This document shows positions 1-6,304 of a stretch of 8,894 bases of DNA, piece after piece. The notes beneath the pieces were generated by a model. The model worked only from the letters and a program-made list of their open reading frames with translations. It was not told the origin of the DNA and did no database searches. Each line of letters starts with the position of its first letter. Position 1 is the first letter of the stretch. The stretch comes from Phycisphaeraceae bacterium (lineage in GTDB: Bacteria; Planctomycetota; Phycisphaerae; Phycisphaerales; Phycisphaeraceae): the NCBI GenBank assembly GCA_007119405.1, contig SKPT01000634.1:1-8894 (forward strand), given 5' to 3'. The position numbers and the translations under genes are program-made.

Positions 1-213
1 ACCCCGCCGAGGCCCGACCACGCCGGGCAATCGCCCAGCTTCATGCGGATCATCATGCAGGATCCCGCGGCGATGGCGCTGGCGGCCGAGCTCGCGGACA
101 CCGCCGAGGCGCTGGGCCTGCACCCGGGCAAGATCGGCGACGTGATGGGCCACCCGGCATTACGCCACCAGGCCGGGCAGCTCGCGCTCGTGCTGGCGAG
201 GCGTATCACGTGA
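1..213 (+). CDS. C-terminal end of an unidentified protein (5' end outside window)
   Basis: The first reading frame is open from the left edge to a TGA at 211-213 and gives the last 70 residues of a protein. Nearly every third codon position is G or C, like the other real genes here, so I regard it as coding. The visible tail is Ala/Leu-rich, probably helical, and contains the segment LHPGKIGDVMGHPALRHQ before it ends in VLARRIT. I do not recognise a family. It lacks the catalytic tyrosine context expected at the end of a tyrosine recombinase, so I do not call it an integrase. If the tRNA-His fragment downstream marks the right end of an integrated element, this gene would be the last gene inside that element. 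That is inference. Confidence 0.6.
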   Translation, partial: TPPRPDHAGQSPSFMRIIMQDPAAMALAAELADTAEALGLHPGKIGDVMGHPALRHQAGQLALVLARRIT

Positions 214-221
214 TACGTTTT
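202..221 (+). terminator. Perfect 16-bp palindrome over the stop codon, followed by TTTT
   Basis: Positions 202-217 read CGTATCACGTGATACG, which equals its own reverse complement. As RNA it could fold into a 6-bp stem with an ACGT loop followed by four U, a minimal intrinsic terminator for the gene ending at 213. As DNA it could equally be a dimeric repressor site. The U tract is short, so termination would be weak. The symmetry is certain; the role is not. Confidence 0.35.
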
Positions 222-225
222 GGGC

Positions 226-265
226 CGAAATCGGGCGAAATCGAGCGCAACTCTTTCGGCGCTCG
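226..265. repeat. Short tandem repeat plus small hairpin downstream of the first gene
   Basis: A 10-bp sequence is repeated in tandem with one change: CGAAATCGGG at 226-235 and CGAAATCGAG at 236-245. Overlapping its end, CGAGCGC at 242-248 pairs with GCGCTCG at 259-265 across a 10-nt loop. No U tract follows, so it is a poor terminator. Further on, GGCCACGAG occurs twice, at 301-309 and 318-326, just before the tRNA fragment. Repeats like these can be recombinase or regulator binding sites near an attachment site, but nothing here proves it. Confidence 0.3.
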
Positions 266-333
266 CCGCGCTCCAGTATCTTGATTTTCCAGCAGGTTAC
301 GGCCACGAGGGTAAGCCGGCCACGAGCCCTTTT

Positions 334-380
334 TCGGCTTGTGGTCCTGGGGGTCGCGGGTTCGAATCCCGTCGCTCACC
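334..380 (+). other. 3' half of a tRNA-His(GTG)-like gene; candidate attachment site
   Basis: Positions 356-372 form a canonical T arm: a 5-bp stem GCGGG/CCCGT around the 7-nt loop TTCGAAT. They are preceded by a 5-nt variable loop GGGTC (351-355) and a possible anticodon loop TTGTGGT (339-345) with anticodon GTG at 341-343. The 3' acceptor strand CGCTCAC lies at 373-379 with C at the discriminator position, as is typical of tRNA-His. CCA is not encoded. The expected 5' acceptor strand (GTGAGCG) and a D arm are absent at the right distance. The 5' anticodon stem (334-338) matches only partly and has a C-C mismatch. This is therefore a fragment, not a working tRNA gene. Such displaced 3' ends are the usual trace of integration by a tyrosine recombinase into a tRNA gene. 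Confidence 0.6.
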
Positions 381-586
381 CTTCTCCTTGTCAGTGAAGA
401 AGTTAGAAGAATCCGGACAATCCCGGAAATCTTCGGAACTTACACTACACACCGTTTTTTCGCCCCGCGCCGTGTTCCGGCCATTTCCGGCTTCATCCGG
501 CGCCCTCCGCTGCGCCTGGCGCTGCGCATCGCCTTCGTCGTCGACCGTGGCCGGTTGGGCCCGTCCTCGTTCGCCGGCTGGGTCAC
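381..586. other. Gene-free stretch between tRNA fragment and decayed gene
   Basis: I see no convincing gene here. Codon-position bias is weak in all frames. Around 405-440 and 475-510 there are several spaced CCGG words (TTCCGG, TCCGG) but no clean repeat unit. The open frames crossing this stretch do not resemble proteins. It may hold further decayed parts of the pseudogene that becomes recognisable after about 587. Confidence 0.5.
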
Positions 587-1045
587 GGCACGCTCGAACA
601 GCTCGTCCTGCACCGCGTTGGCATGGTGCCGCCCGCTGAGGCTGTCACCGGTGAGACCAACCCCGCCGGCTGGGTCGGCGGCGGGTACGACACGAACTTC
701 AACACGGTGGCGGCGACGCATTCGTGGTCAGGATCGTTGACGGCTGACTGTTGCTCGGCGACATGAATCGCGATGGTGTCGTCGACACGGCGGACGTCGC
801 GCCCTTCGTTTCGGCACTGACCGACCCGGCCAGCGACCCGGGCCGGTTCGACGTTGAGCAGGCCACGACGGTTGCCCGCGGCGACATCAATGCCGCCGCA
901 TGTGTGTCACCGGCAACGTGGCGCCGTTCGCGCGGTTGCTCGTCGGCCAGCAGGCAAGCACGGCCACACAAGACGCCGACGCCGAGCCTGTCAGCCTGGC
1001 TCTGCTGGGTTTCGGCGGCGGGCTCATGTTGATTCGAGCAAAGCG
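587..1045 (+). pseudogene. Decayed C-terminal end of a dockerin-like/PEP-CTERM secreted protein
   Basis: Three frames must be joined to recover one protein tail. The first piece (about 587-720) reads GTLEQLVLHRVG and later GGYDTNFNTVAATH. The second (about 721-905) reads FVVRIVDG, then a TGA at 745-747, then LLLGDMNRDGVVDTADVAPF, a first dockerin-like calcium loop. The third (about 900-1045) reads VTGNVAPFARLLV and a hydrophobic tail SLALLGFGGGLMLIRAKR. Compared with the intact gene ending at 5002, one base is missing inside the second calcium loop (about 903-912), the PEP box has become AEP, and no stop follows the terminal basic residues. The TGA could come from a CGA arginine codon. It is a broken relative of the downstream gene's tail. 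Sequencing errors could explain a frameshift, but not the whole pattern. Confidence 0.75.
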
Positions 1046-1150
1046 TTGGTCGTCGCGGGTGCGTTGGCCATCCCGGGCGACTTGTTACGGGGCGAGCGAC
1101 GGCTGCGCGCGAATTGTCCCGGGAACGGCCGGGCATCATCGACAAATGGC

Positions 1151-1180
1151 TTGACTTGGCCGGCGGCGGGGGGGTATCTT
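1151..1180 (+). promoter_or_regulatory. Sigma70-like promoter with a G7 tract in the spacer
   Basis: TTGACT at 1151-1156 matches the -35 consensus at five of six positions. TATCTT at 1175-1180 matches the -10 at four of six, including the key first, second and last bases. The spacer is 18 bp and its last seven bases (1168-1174) are all G, directly against the -10. Transcription would start near 1187, leaving a leader of about 200 nt before the ATG at 1388, or about 70 nt before an alternative in-frame ATG at 1259. Confidence 0.5.
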
Positions 1181-1375
1181 GGCTCTTTGGGGGTACGGAC
1201 TCGCCCCGTTCGTGCTTTCGTCCGGACCCACTTCAGGCACCTCCCCATCAGGAGAACGATGCCCCGCCCTCGGCTCCGCGCGAAGGCTTTGCGCTGGTTG
1301 GGCCTCGATTCCGCGACAGCCAGGGTTCGCTCGCAACACGTTCATCGCTTCGTGCTCCGGTTCCCCTACCGCGGC

Positions 1376-1381
1376 AGGAGG
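1376..1381 (+). promoter_or_regulatory. Strong ribosome binding site that decides the start at 1388
   Basis: AGGAGG at 1376-1381 lies six bases before ATG 1388, the best Shine-Dalgarno match near any candidate start of the large gene. A second site, AGGAG at 1250-1254, lies four bases before an in-frame ATG at 1259 and keeps an N-terminally extended start possible. Confidence 0.65.
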
Positions 1382-1387
1382 TGTCCG

Positions 1388-4300
1388 ATGCTCGATCACG
1401 ACATCATGAAAGGCTTCGCGCTTGTCGGCGCGATGGTCCTGGCTGTAACCGTCCACGCCGACCACGACGGCGTCCACACCTGGACCGGGCAGATCGACGA
1501 CCTGTTCCAGAAAGCGGGCAACTGGTCGCCCGCGGGCATTCCCGACGCCGCGGACGTGGCGCTGTTCGACCTGGAGCAGAGCTACGACGTGCTGTTCACC
1601 CACGATCCGCAGAACCTGCGCCTGCTCGTGCGCGACGGTGACGTGAGCTTCGAGCTGTTCAAGGGCCCGGCCGAGCACACCTACACGCTCACCGCCGCCA
1701 TCCGGTCGATCGTCGTGGGTGAGCTTGACGGTGACAACGCCCAGTTGCGCGCCCTCGTCGGCACGCTCGCCGGCGTCGACGCCGTCCTTGGCGATCAGGA
1801 CAAGAGCCACGGCGTGCTGCGCCTCGACGACCTGGCCACGCTCGAACTGACCGGCTCGCTGCGCGTCGGTGACGCCGGCTGGGGCGAGCTTCACATCCTC
1901 GCCGGCTCGCACGCCAACTCCGTCGGCACCGCCCACCTCGGCCACGAGGCCAGCGGCTTCGGCCAACTCACCGTCGTCGGCCCTCACGCCCAGTGGAACA
2001 ACAGCGGGCAGATCTACGTCGGTCGCCTCGGCGACGGCGAGATGCTCATCGACAACGCCGGGCAGGTCACCAGCACACGCGGATACCTCGGACGCTTCGC
2101 CAGCGCCACTGGAGCCGTCACCGTCTCCGGCGACGGCTCCGCCTGGCACATGAGCGAGTTCCTGGCTGTGGGCAACCAGCAGACCAACCACGGCTCGCTG
2201 CTGATCACCGGCGGCGGACAGGTCACCAGCGACGGCGGCTACCTCGGCCGATTCGACGCCGGCTCGCGAGGCGTCGTCACGGTCACCGGCGACGACTCGA
2301 CATGGACCAACACCGGCTCGCTGTACGTCGGCGGGCGCGAGAGCGCCGTCGGCGGCAGCGGCACGCTCAACGTCCAGGCTGGCGCCACCGTGCACGTCCA
2401 GGACCTGCTGCACATCTGGGACGCCGGCAGCGTCAACCTCGATGGCGGAACGCTGCGCTTCGATGGCTACGAGCGCGCCTCGGGCGGCCAGTTCAACTAC
2501 ACCGCCGGCACCGTCCAGCTCGCCGGCGAGCGCACCATCGGCACCGACGCGACCATCGCCGAGCTCTACGGCGCCTCGCCCAGCATCGACGCGGGCAAGG
2601 AACTGCACATTGAAGGCCTCACCACCGTCGACACCGATCTGTCGGTCGACGGCGCGCTCGTCGCCGCGGGCACCACGCTGCGTATCGCCCACAACAGCGC
2701 CGCGACGCTCACCGTCTCCGGCGATGGCAGCGTGTCGAGCGGCGCGGCCCTGATCGCCAGCAACCCCGGCATGGAGGGCGCCGTGGCCGTTTCCGGGTCA
2801 GGCGCGAGCTGGACGATCGCCCAACCGCTCATGGTGGGCTATGCGGGCGCAGGCACCTTGACGATCGCCAACGGCGGCACCGTCACCAGCACATCCGGCC
2901 ACCTGGGCGTCGAGAGCACGGTCCAGGGCTCGGTCACCGTCACGGGCGAAGCATCGAGCTGGTCGGTCGGGGCAGAGCTTCTGGTCGGCGGCTGGGGCAC
3001 GTTCACCCACGGCACGCTGACCATCGCCGACGGGGGATCCGTGCTCGCTGGCCATGCGACCATCGCCTCCAGCCTGGGAGCGCAGGGATTCGTCGCCGTC
3101 ACAGGCGCCGATTCGAGTTGGGAACTGCACGGCGCACTCGTCGTCGGCAGCGAAGGCGACGGCACACTCAGCATCGACGACGGTGCCAGCGTCTCCGATT
3201 TCGACGGCTACATCGCCCGCACGCCGGTCGCGCAAGGCTCGGTCACCCTCGCCGGCGCCGGCTCGACATGGACCACCACGCAAAACCTGTTCGTCGGCGG
3301 CGACGCCGTCGCCGGCGGCGGCCACGCCACGCTCAACGTCGGTCCCGGCGGCCTCGTCGACGTCCAGGGCACGCTCAAGCTCTGGGACCAGGCCACCATC
3401 AATCTCCACGGCGGCACACTCCGTTTCAATAACTACGACCGCGAGCCCGACGCCCAGCTCAACTACCTCGCCGGCACCATCCAGCTCGCCGGTGATCGAC
3501 AGATCGGCCTCGGCCCCGTCGTCCACGACTGGTTCCCCGGCGGGCAGATCACCGGTGGCAAGACGCTGGCCGTCGAAGGCACCGCCACGCTCATCACGCC
3601 CCTGAGCCTGCTCGGCGGCGCCTTGCACGCCGGCGACCTCGACGGTGCTCACCTGATCGATTTCCAGACCGGCACGCTGCGCCTGACCGACGCGACGCTG
3701 AGCATCACCGCCCAAGGCCAGCTCGGCGACGACGTCGTCCTCGGCGCCAATCAGACGCTGCACGCCGACGCCACCGCCACCATCGCGACCGACGGCCGAC
3801 TCACCGTCCGCCGCGACGCCCTGTTCACCGCCCCCACCCTCACCAGCCACGGCATCATCACCGGCGGCGGCCGACTCAACACCGATATCACCAACCACCG
3901 CGACACCGTCAACGACCTGGCCCTGGGCGAGATCCGCGTCACCGCCGGCCAACGCCTGCTCGTCGACGGCACCATCGCCAACCGCAGCCGCATCGACGTC
4001 CGCCAGGGCGCCGAGCTTGAGGCCACCGGCACCATCAACAACGGGCAGGTGACGTTCTTTACCCCCGACGTGCCCGGCGAGATCTACCTCCGCGACGCCA
4101 CCCTGCGCGTGCCCATCGTCCCCATCAGCACCTTCGGCCCCACCGCCGGGCTCATCAACCGCGTGGGCACCCTGGCCATGCCCTTCGGCGACAACGACAT
4201 CTTCGGCACCATCTTCAACCAGGCCGAGATCGTCCTCTCCGGCGACGCCCGCGCCAGCTTCTACGACCACGTGCGCAACGACGGGGAGGTCCGCCTCGCC

Positions 4301-5002
4301 GCCGACGCCGCCGCCGTCTGGTTCGGCGATGTCACCGGCTCGGGCGCGTTCACCGGCACCGGCACCCACCACTTTGAAGGCACGCTCAGCCCCGGCAACT
4401 CCACCGCCGCCATCAGCTTCGACGGCAACGTCCTGCTCGGCCCGACCGCCTCGCTGATCCTCAAGCTCGCCGGCACAGCGCCCGGCCCCGGCCACGACCA
4501 GCTCAACGTCGCCGGGCACCTGGGCCTCGCCGGCACGCTCCAGCTGAGCCTCATCGACCCCTTCCTCCCCGGTCCGGGCCACAGCTTCGACCTGCTGAGC
4601 TTCGGCTCGCTTGACGGCGCCTTCGACGCCATCCACCTGCCCGCGCTGCCCGATCACCTGGGTTGGAACCTCGACCAGCTCTACGTCGACGGCTCCATCG
4701 CGGTGAGCCTCGCCATGCTGCGGGGCGACATGAATCTCGACGGCGTGGTGGACACGGGCGACGTCGCGCCGTTCGTGCTCGCCTTGACGGACCCGGCGAC
4801 ATACCTGGCCCAGTATGGCGTCGACGAGGCGACGATGATTGTGGCGGGCGATATCAACGGCGATGGTGTGTTCGACACCGGTGACGTGGCGCCGTTCGTG
4901 CAGTTGCTCGTCAGCGGTGGTTTGCAGAGCGTGCCCGAGCCGGGCTCGCTGGCGCTGCTGGGCCTCGGCGGCCTCCTCCTGCTTTGGCGACGCGGCGGAT
5001 AA
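1388..5002 (+). CDS. Large secreted beta-repeat protein with dockerin-like motifs and PEP-CTERM sorting signal
   Basis: This 1204-residue protein is predicted to be exported and surface-associated or released. Residues 1-24 are a Sec signal peptide: K8, a hydrophobic core at 9-22, and likely cleavage after VHA at 24. Residues 25-60 have the W-TG, AGNWSPAGIP, AD-ALF pattern common at the start of passenger-like proteins. Residues 157-707 hold about seven full repeats of roughly 50 residues (L-VG, GTLTI-GG-V, GYLGR, G-VTVSG-GSSW) in two modules, matching the T5SS/PEP-CTERM-associated repeat family. Residues 708-1110 are beta-rich, including GTLSPGNSTA near 1000. Residues 1113-1175 contain two dockerin-like loops (GDMNLDGVVDTGD, GDINGDGVFDTGD). 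P1183-E-P starts a PEP-CTERM signal: PEP, a Leu/Gly-rich helix, WRR, end. There is no autotransporter barrel, so exosortase processing is the likely route. The ligand or adhesive role is unknown. ATG 1388 is chosen for its Shine-Dalgarno site and signal peptide; ATG 1259 would add 43 Arg-rich residues. Confidence 0.88.
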   Translation: MLDHDIMKGFALVGAMVLAVTVHADHDGVHTWTGQIDDLFQKAGNWSPAGIPDAADVALFDLEQSYDVLFTHDPQNLRLLVRDGDVSFELFKGPAEHTYTLTAAIRSIVVGELDGDNAQLRALVGTLAGVDAVLGDQDKSHGVLRLDDLATLELTGSLRVGDAGWGELHILAGSHANSVGTAHLGHEASGFGQLTVVGPHAQWNNSGQIYVGRLGDGEMLIDNAGQVTSTRGYLGRFASATGAVTVSGDGSAWHMSEFLAVGNQQTNHGSLLITGGGQVTSDGGYLGRFDAGSRGVVTVTGDDSTWTNTGSLYVGGRESAVGGSGTLNVQAGATVHVQDLLHIWDAGSVNLDGGTLRFDGYERASGGQFNYTAGTVQLAGERTIGTDATIAELYGASPSIDAGKELHIEGLTTVDTDLSVDGALVAAGTTLRIAHNSAATLTVSGDGSVSSGAALIASNPGMEGAVAVSGSGASWTIAQPLMVGYAGAGTLTIANGGTVTSTSGHLGVESTVQGSVTVTGEASSWSVGAELLVGGWGTFTHGTLTIADGGSVLAGHATIASSLGAQGFVAVTGADSSWELHGALVVGSEGDGTLSIDDGASVSDFDGYIARTPVAQGSVTLAGAGSTWTTTQNLFVGGDAVAGGGHATLNVGPGGLVDVQGTLKLWDQATINLHGGTLRFNNYDREPDAQLNYLAGTIQLAGDRQIGLGPVVHDWFPGGQITGGKTLAVEGTATLITPLSLLGGALHAGDLDGAHLIDFQTGTLRLTDATLSITAQGQLGDDVVLGANQTLHADATATIATDGRLTVRRDALFTAPTLTSHGIITGGGRLNTDITNHRDTVNDLALGEIRVTAGQRLLVDGTIANRSRIDVRQGAELEATGTINNGQVTFFTPDVPGEIYLRDATLRVPIVPISTFGPTAGLINRVGTLAMPFGDNDIFGTIFNQAEIVLSGDARASFYDHVRNDGEVRLAADAAAVWFGDVTGSGAFTGTGTHHFEGTLSPGNSTAAISFDGNVLLGPTASLILKLAGTAPGPGHDQLNVAGHLGLAGTLQLSLIDPFLPGPGHSFDLLSFGSLDGAFDAIHLPALPDHLGWNLDQLYVDGSIAVSLAMLRGDMNLDGVVDTGDVAPFVLALTDPATYLAQYGVDEATMIVAGDINGDGVFDTGDVAPFVQLLVSGGLQSVPEPGSLALLGLGGLLLLWRRGG
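1856..2542 (+). repeat. Repeat module A of the PEP-CTERM protein (residues 157-385)
   Basis: Three repeats of about 50 residues start near residues 157, 208 and 258. They share the order L-VG, G-L-I--GGQV, GYLGR, G-VTV-GD-S-W. A fourth begins as SLYVGG and continues into a 61-residue cap (325-385, bases 2360-2542) that starts GTLNVQAG and holds IWD, NLDGGTLRF, NY-AGT-QLAG. Each unit probably forms one or more turns of a beta solenoid, by analogy with autotransporter passengers. Confidence 0.75.
2675..3508 (+). repeat. Repeat module B of the PEP-CTERM protein (residues 430-707)
   Basis: Four repeats start near residues 430 (TLRIAH), 480 (PLMVGY), 530 (ELLVGG) and 583 (ALVVGS). A fifth, NLFVGG, runs into a cap at residues 647-707 (bases 3326-3508). 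This cap has exactly the same length as the cap of module A, and by my hand alignment about 34 of 61 residues are identical (LWD, NLHGGTLRF, NYLAGTIQLAGDR-IG). The two modules therefore look like an old duplication in which one copy gained or the other lost a repeat. Confidence 0.75.
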
Positions 5003-5221
5003 GGTCTCTTCCCAGAGCGGAAACTCGATCCTGCAGCGCACGCCATCGGCTCACCTTCGCCTGCAATGCGCGGCCCGCCGGATTCGACCCACTCAATGCG
5101 TGCTCGTGTTCCATCTGCTTGATCGGCCCGCTTCCACCGCCCCTGCCTCGCCCAAGGGGACTCCGCCACGGGCTCCTATTGACCCTGGAATGGTTGACTT
5201 TGCCCGGATGGGTCGTACTCA
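5003..5221. other. Gene-free spacer downstream of the PEP-CTERM gene
   Basis: No supported gene and no clear intrinsic terminator. A TTGACC at 5179-5184 and a TTGACT at 5194-5199 resemble -35 elements, but no good -10 follows at 16-18 bp, so I do not call a promoter. One weak 5-bp stem (CCCCT at 5140-5144 with AGGGG at 5155-5159) lacks a U tract. Confidence 0.5.
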
Positions 5222-5307
5222 GGGTGCCACGGCTTGACCGCGAAGCGGCAAGCCGTGCGATCGTCGGCAAGTGCACGGCTTGCCCTCCGGGACAAGCCGT
5301 GGCACCC
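5222..5307. repeat. REP/BIME-like pair of hairpins
   Basis: The 9-mer CACGGCTTG and its reverse complement CAAGCCGTG alternate four times: 5228-5236 (+), 5249-5257 (-), 5274-5282 (+) and 5293-5301 (-). Each +/- pair can fold into a 9-bp hairpin with a loop of 12 or 10 nt. The outermost arms extend to a perfect 15-bp inverted repeat, GGGTGCCACGGCTTG at 5222-5236 and CAAGCCGTGGCACCC at 5293-5307. This layout fits bacterial REP sequences arranged as a BIME, which are moved by REP-associated tyrosine transposases encoded elsewhere. It sits between genes, where such elements usually lie. It could also end transcription from upstream or protect mRNA ends. Confidence 0.7.
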
Positions 5308-5334
5308 CACGACTTGGGGTTAATGCAACCATTC

Positions 5335-5340
5335 AAGGAT
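5335..5340 (+). promoter_or_regulatory. Ribosome binding site of miaA
   Basis: AAGGAT at 5335-5340 lies seven bases before ATG 5348 and supports that start over the in-frame ATG at 5357. The first start yields only three extra residues before the conserved N-terminal strand, so the protein is little affected either way. Confidence 0.55.
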
Positions 5341-5347
5341 CAATAGA

Positions 5348-6304
5348 ATGCCCGCCATGACCGCGCTGCGCCCCATTGCGATCCTCGGGCCGACCGCTGG
5401 GGGCAAGAGCGAGCTGGCGGTGGCGCTGGCCGAGCGGCTGGGCGGCGAGGTGATCAGCGCCGACTCGATGCAGGTCTACCGCCGTCTCGACGCCGGCACC
5501 GCCAAGCCCGGGCCGGGGCTGCGGGCCCGGGCCGTGCACCACCTGATCGACATCGTCGAGCCGACCGAGCCGTTCACCGCTGCGGACTGGCTGGCCCGGG
5601 CCGACGCGTTGATCGAGCGGCTGCGCGGGGCCGGCCGGCGGCCGATCGTCGTGGGCGGGACCAATCTCTATCTGAAGCTGCTGCTGGAGGGGATGATCCA
5701 GGGCCCGGGGCGCGACCCGGAGCTGCGCCGCCGGCTGGCCGAGCTGGATCTGGATGAGCTGCACGATCGCCTGGCCCGGGTCGACCCGGAGGCGGCCGAC
5801 CGGATCCACCGCCGCGACCGCAAGCGGCTGGTGCGGGCGCTGGAGGTGCATGAGCTGACGGGCGAGCCGATCAGCCGGCGGCAGCGGCAGTGGGCCGAGC
5901 ATGGCGGCCGGCCGAAGGGCTACCGCCACGATGCCCTGCTCATCGGCCTGCGCTGGCCGGTGGAGGCGGTCAACCGGCGGATCAACGCCCGGGTCAAGGC
6001 GATGTTCGAGCCGGCTCAGGCGGGGGTCGAGTCGCTGCCGGCCGAGGTGGCTCGGCTGGACGCGGCCGGCCTTCTGGGCCCGCAGGCCCGCGAGGCGCTG
6101 GGCTACAAGCAGGTGCTCGCGGCCCTGGCCGGGCGCATGAGCCTGGCCGAGGCGATGGAGCGGACCAAGGTGCTGACCCGACGCTTTGCCAAGCAGCAGC
6201 GGACGTGGCTGAAGCGGTTTGCGGGTGTGGAGTGGATCGACGCGGGCGACGCGGACGTCGAGCGCTGGGCCGACGAGGCGGTGCGGGTGGTGCACAGCGG
6301 GTGA
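5348..6304 (+). CDS. miaA: tRNA dimethylallyltransferase (tRNA A37 isopentenyltransferase)
   Basis: The 318-residue product is the normal size for MiaA, which in the cytoplasm transfers the dimethylallyl group of DMAPP to N6 of adenine 37 in tRNAs reading codons that begin with U. Residues 14-21 form the P-loop GPTAGGKS. D39-S-M-Q-V-Y is the conserved DS-Q-Y motif involved in catalysis and tRNA contact, followed by GTAKP (50-54). VGGTNLYLKLL begins at 102. The helical insert and the KRLVRALEVHELTG motif (159-172) are intact, and the C-terminal tRNA-binding TRRFAKQQRTWLKRF is present. I see no disrupted key residue. It stands alone, with 345 bp upstream and 309 bp to topA downstream, so it is probably transcribed on its own. 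The promoter is not clear; the BIME-like hairpins end 40 bp before the start. Confidence 0.95.
   Translation: MPAMTALRPIAILGPTAGGKSELAVALAERLGGEVISADSMQVYRRLDAGTAKPGPGLRARAVHHLIDIVEPTEPFTAADWLARADALIERLRGAGRRPIVVGGTNLYLKLLLEGMIQGPGRDPELRRRLAELDLDELHDRLARVDPEAADRIHRRDRKRLVRALEVHELTGEPISRRQRQWAEHGGRPKGYRHDALLIGLRWPVEAVNRRINARVKAMFEPAQAGVESLPAEVARLDAAGLLGPQAREALGYKQVLAALAGRMSLAEAMERTKVLTRRFAKQQRTWLKRFAGVEWIDAGDADVERWADEAVRVVHSG

Noticed and set aside
1..213. C-terminus of a tyrosine recombinase
   Set aside because: The position near a tRNA fragment is suggestive, but the visible tail has no catalytic tyrosine or the usual His/Tyr spacing.
241..380. A complete tRNA gene with an intron or long variable arm, using GAGCG at 243-247 as the 5' acceptor strand
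   Set aside because: Only five of seven acceptor pairs form, no D arm follows, and the span is too long without a recognisable intron.
854..1387. Extending the large secreted protein's frame back to an ATG at 854
   Set aside because: The frame crosses the decayed pseudogene and the promoter at 1151-1180, gives an Arg-rich meaningless peptide, and has no ribosome site. The Shine-Dalgarno sites at 1250 and 1376 are much better.
2361..3508. A CRISPR-like array in the repeated DNA
   Set aside because: The repetition is at the protein level within one frame; the DNA units are divergent and there are no short identical repeats with unique spacers.
2798..5041. A 747-residue open frame on the - strand opposite the PEP-CTERM gene
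   Set aside because: It mirrors the G/C-biased third positions of the real gene. Its translation is a low-complexity Gly/Ala/Val/Glu mix with no domain, and the + strand protein has a signal peptide, repeats and a sorting signal.
5179..5221. A miaA promoter from TTGACC or TTGACT
   Set aside because: No -10 hexamer with more than a weak match lies at 16-18 bp, and the BIME-like hairpins intervene before the gene.
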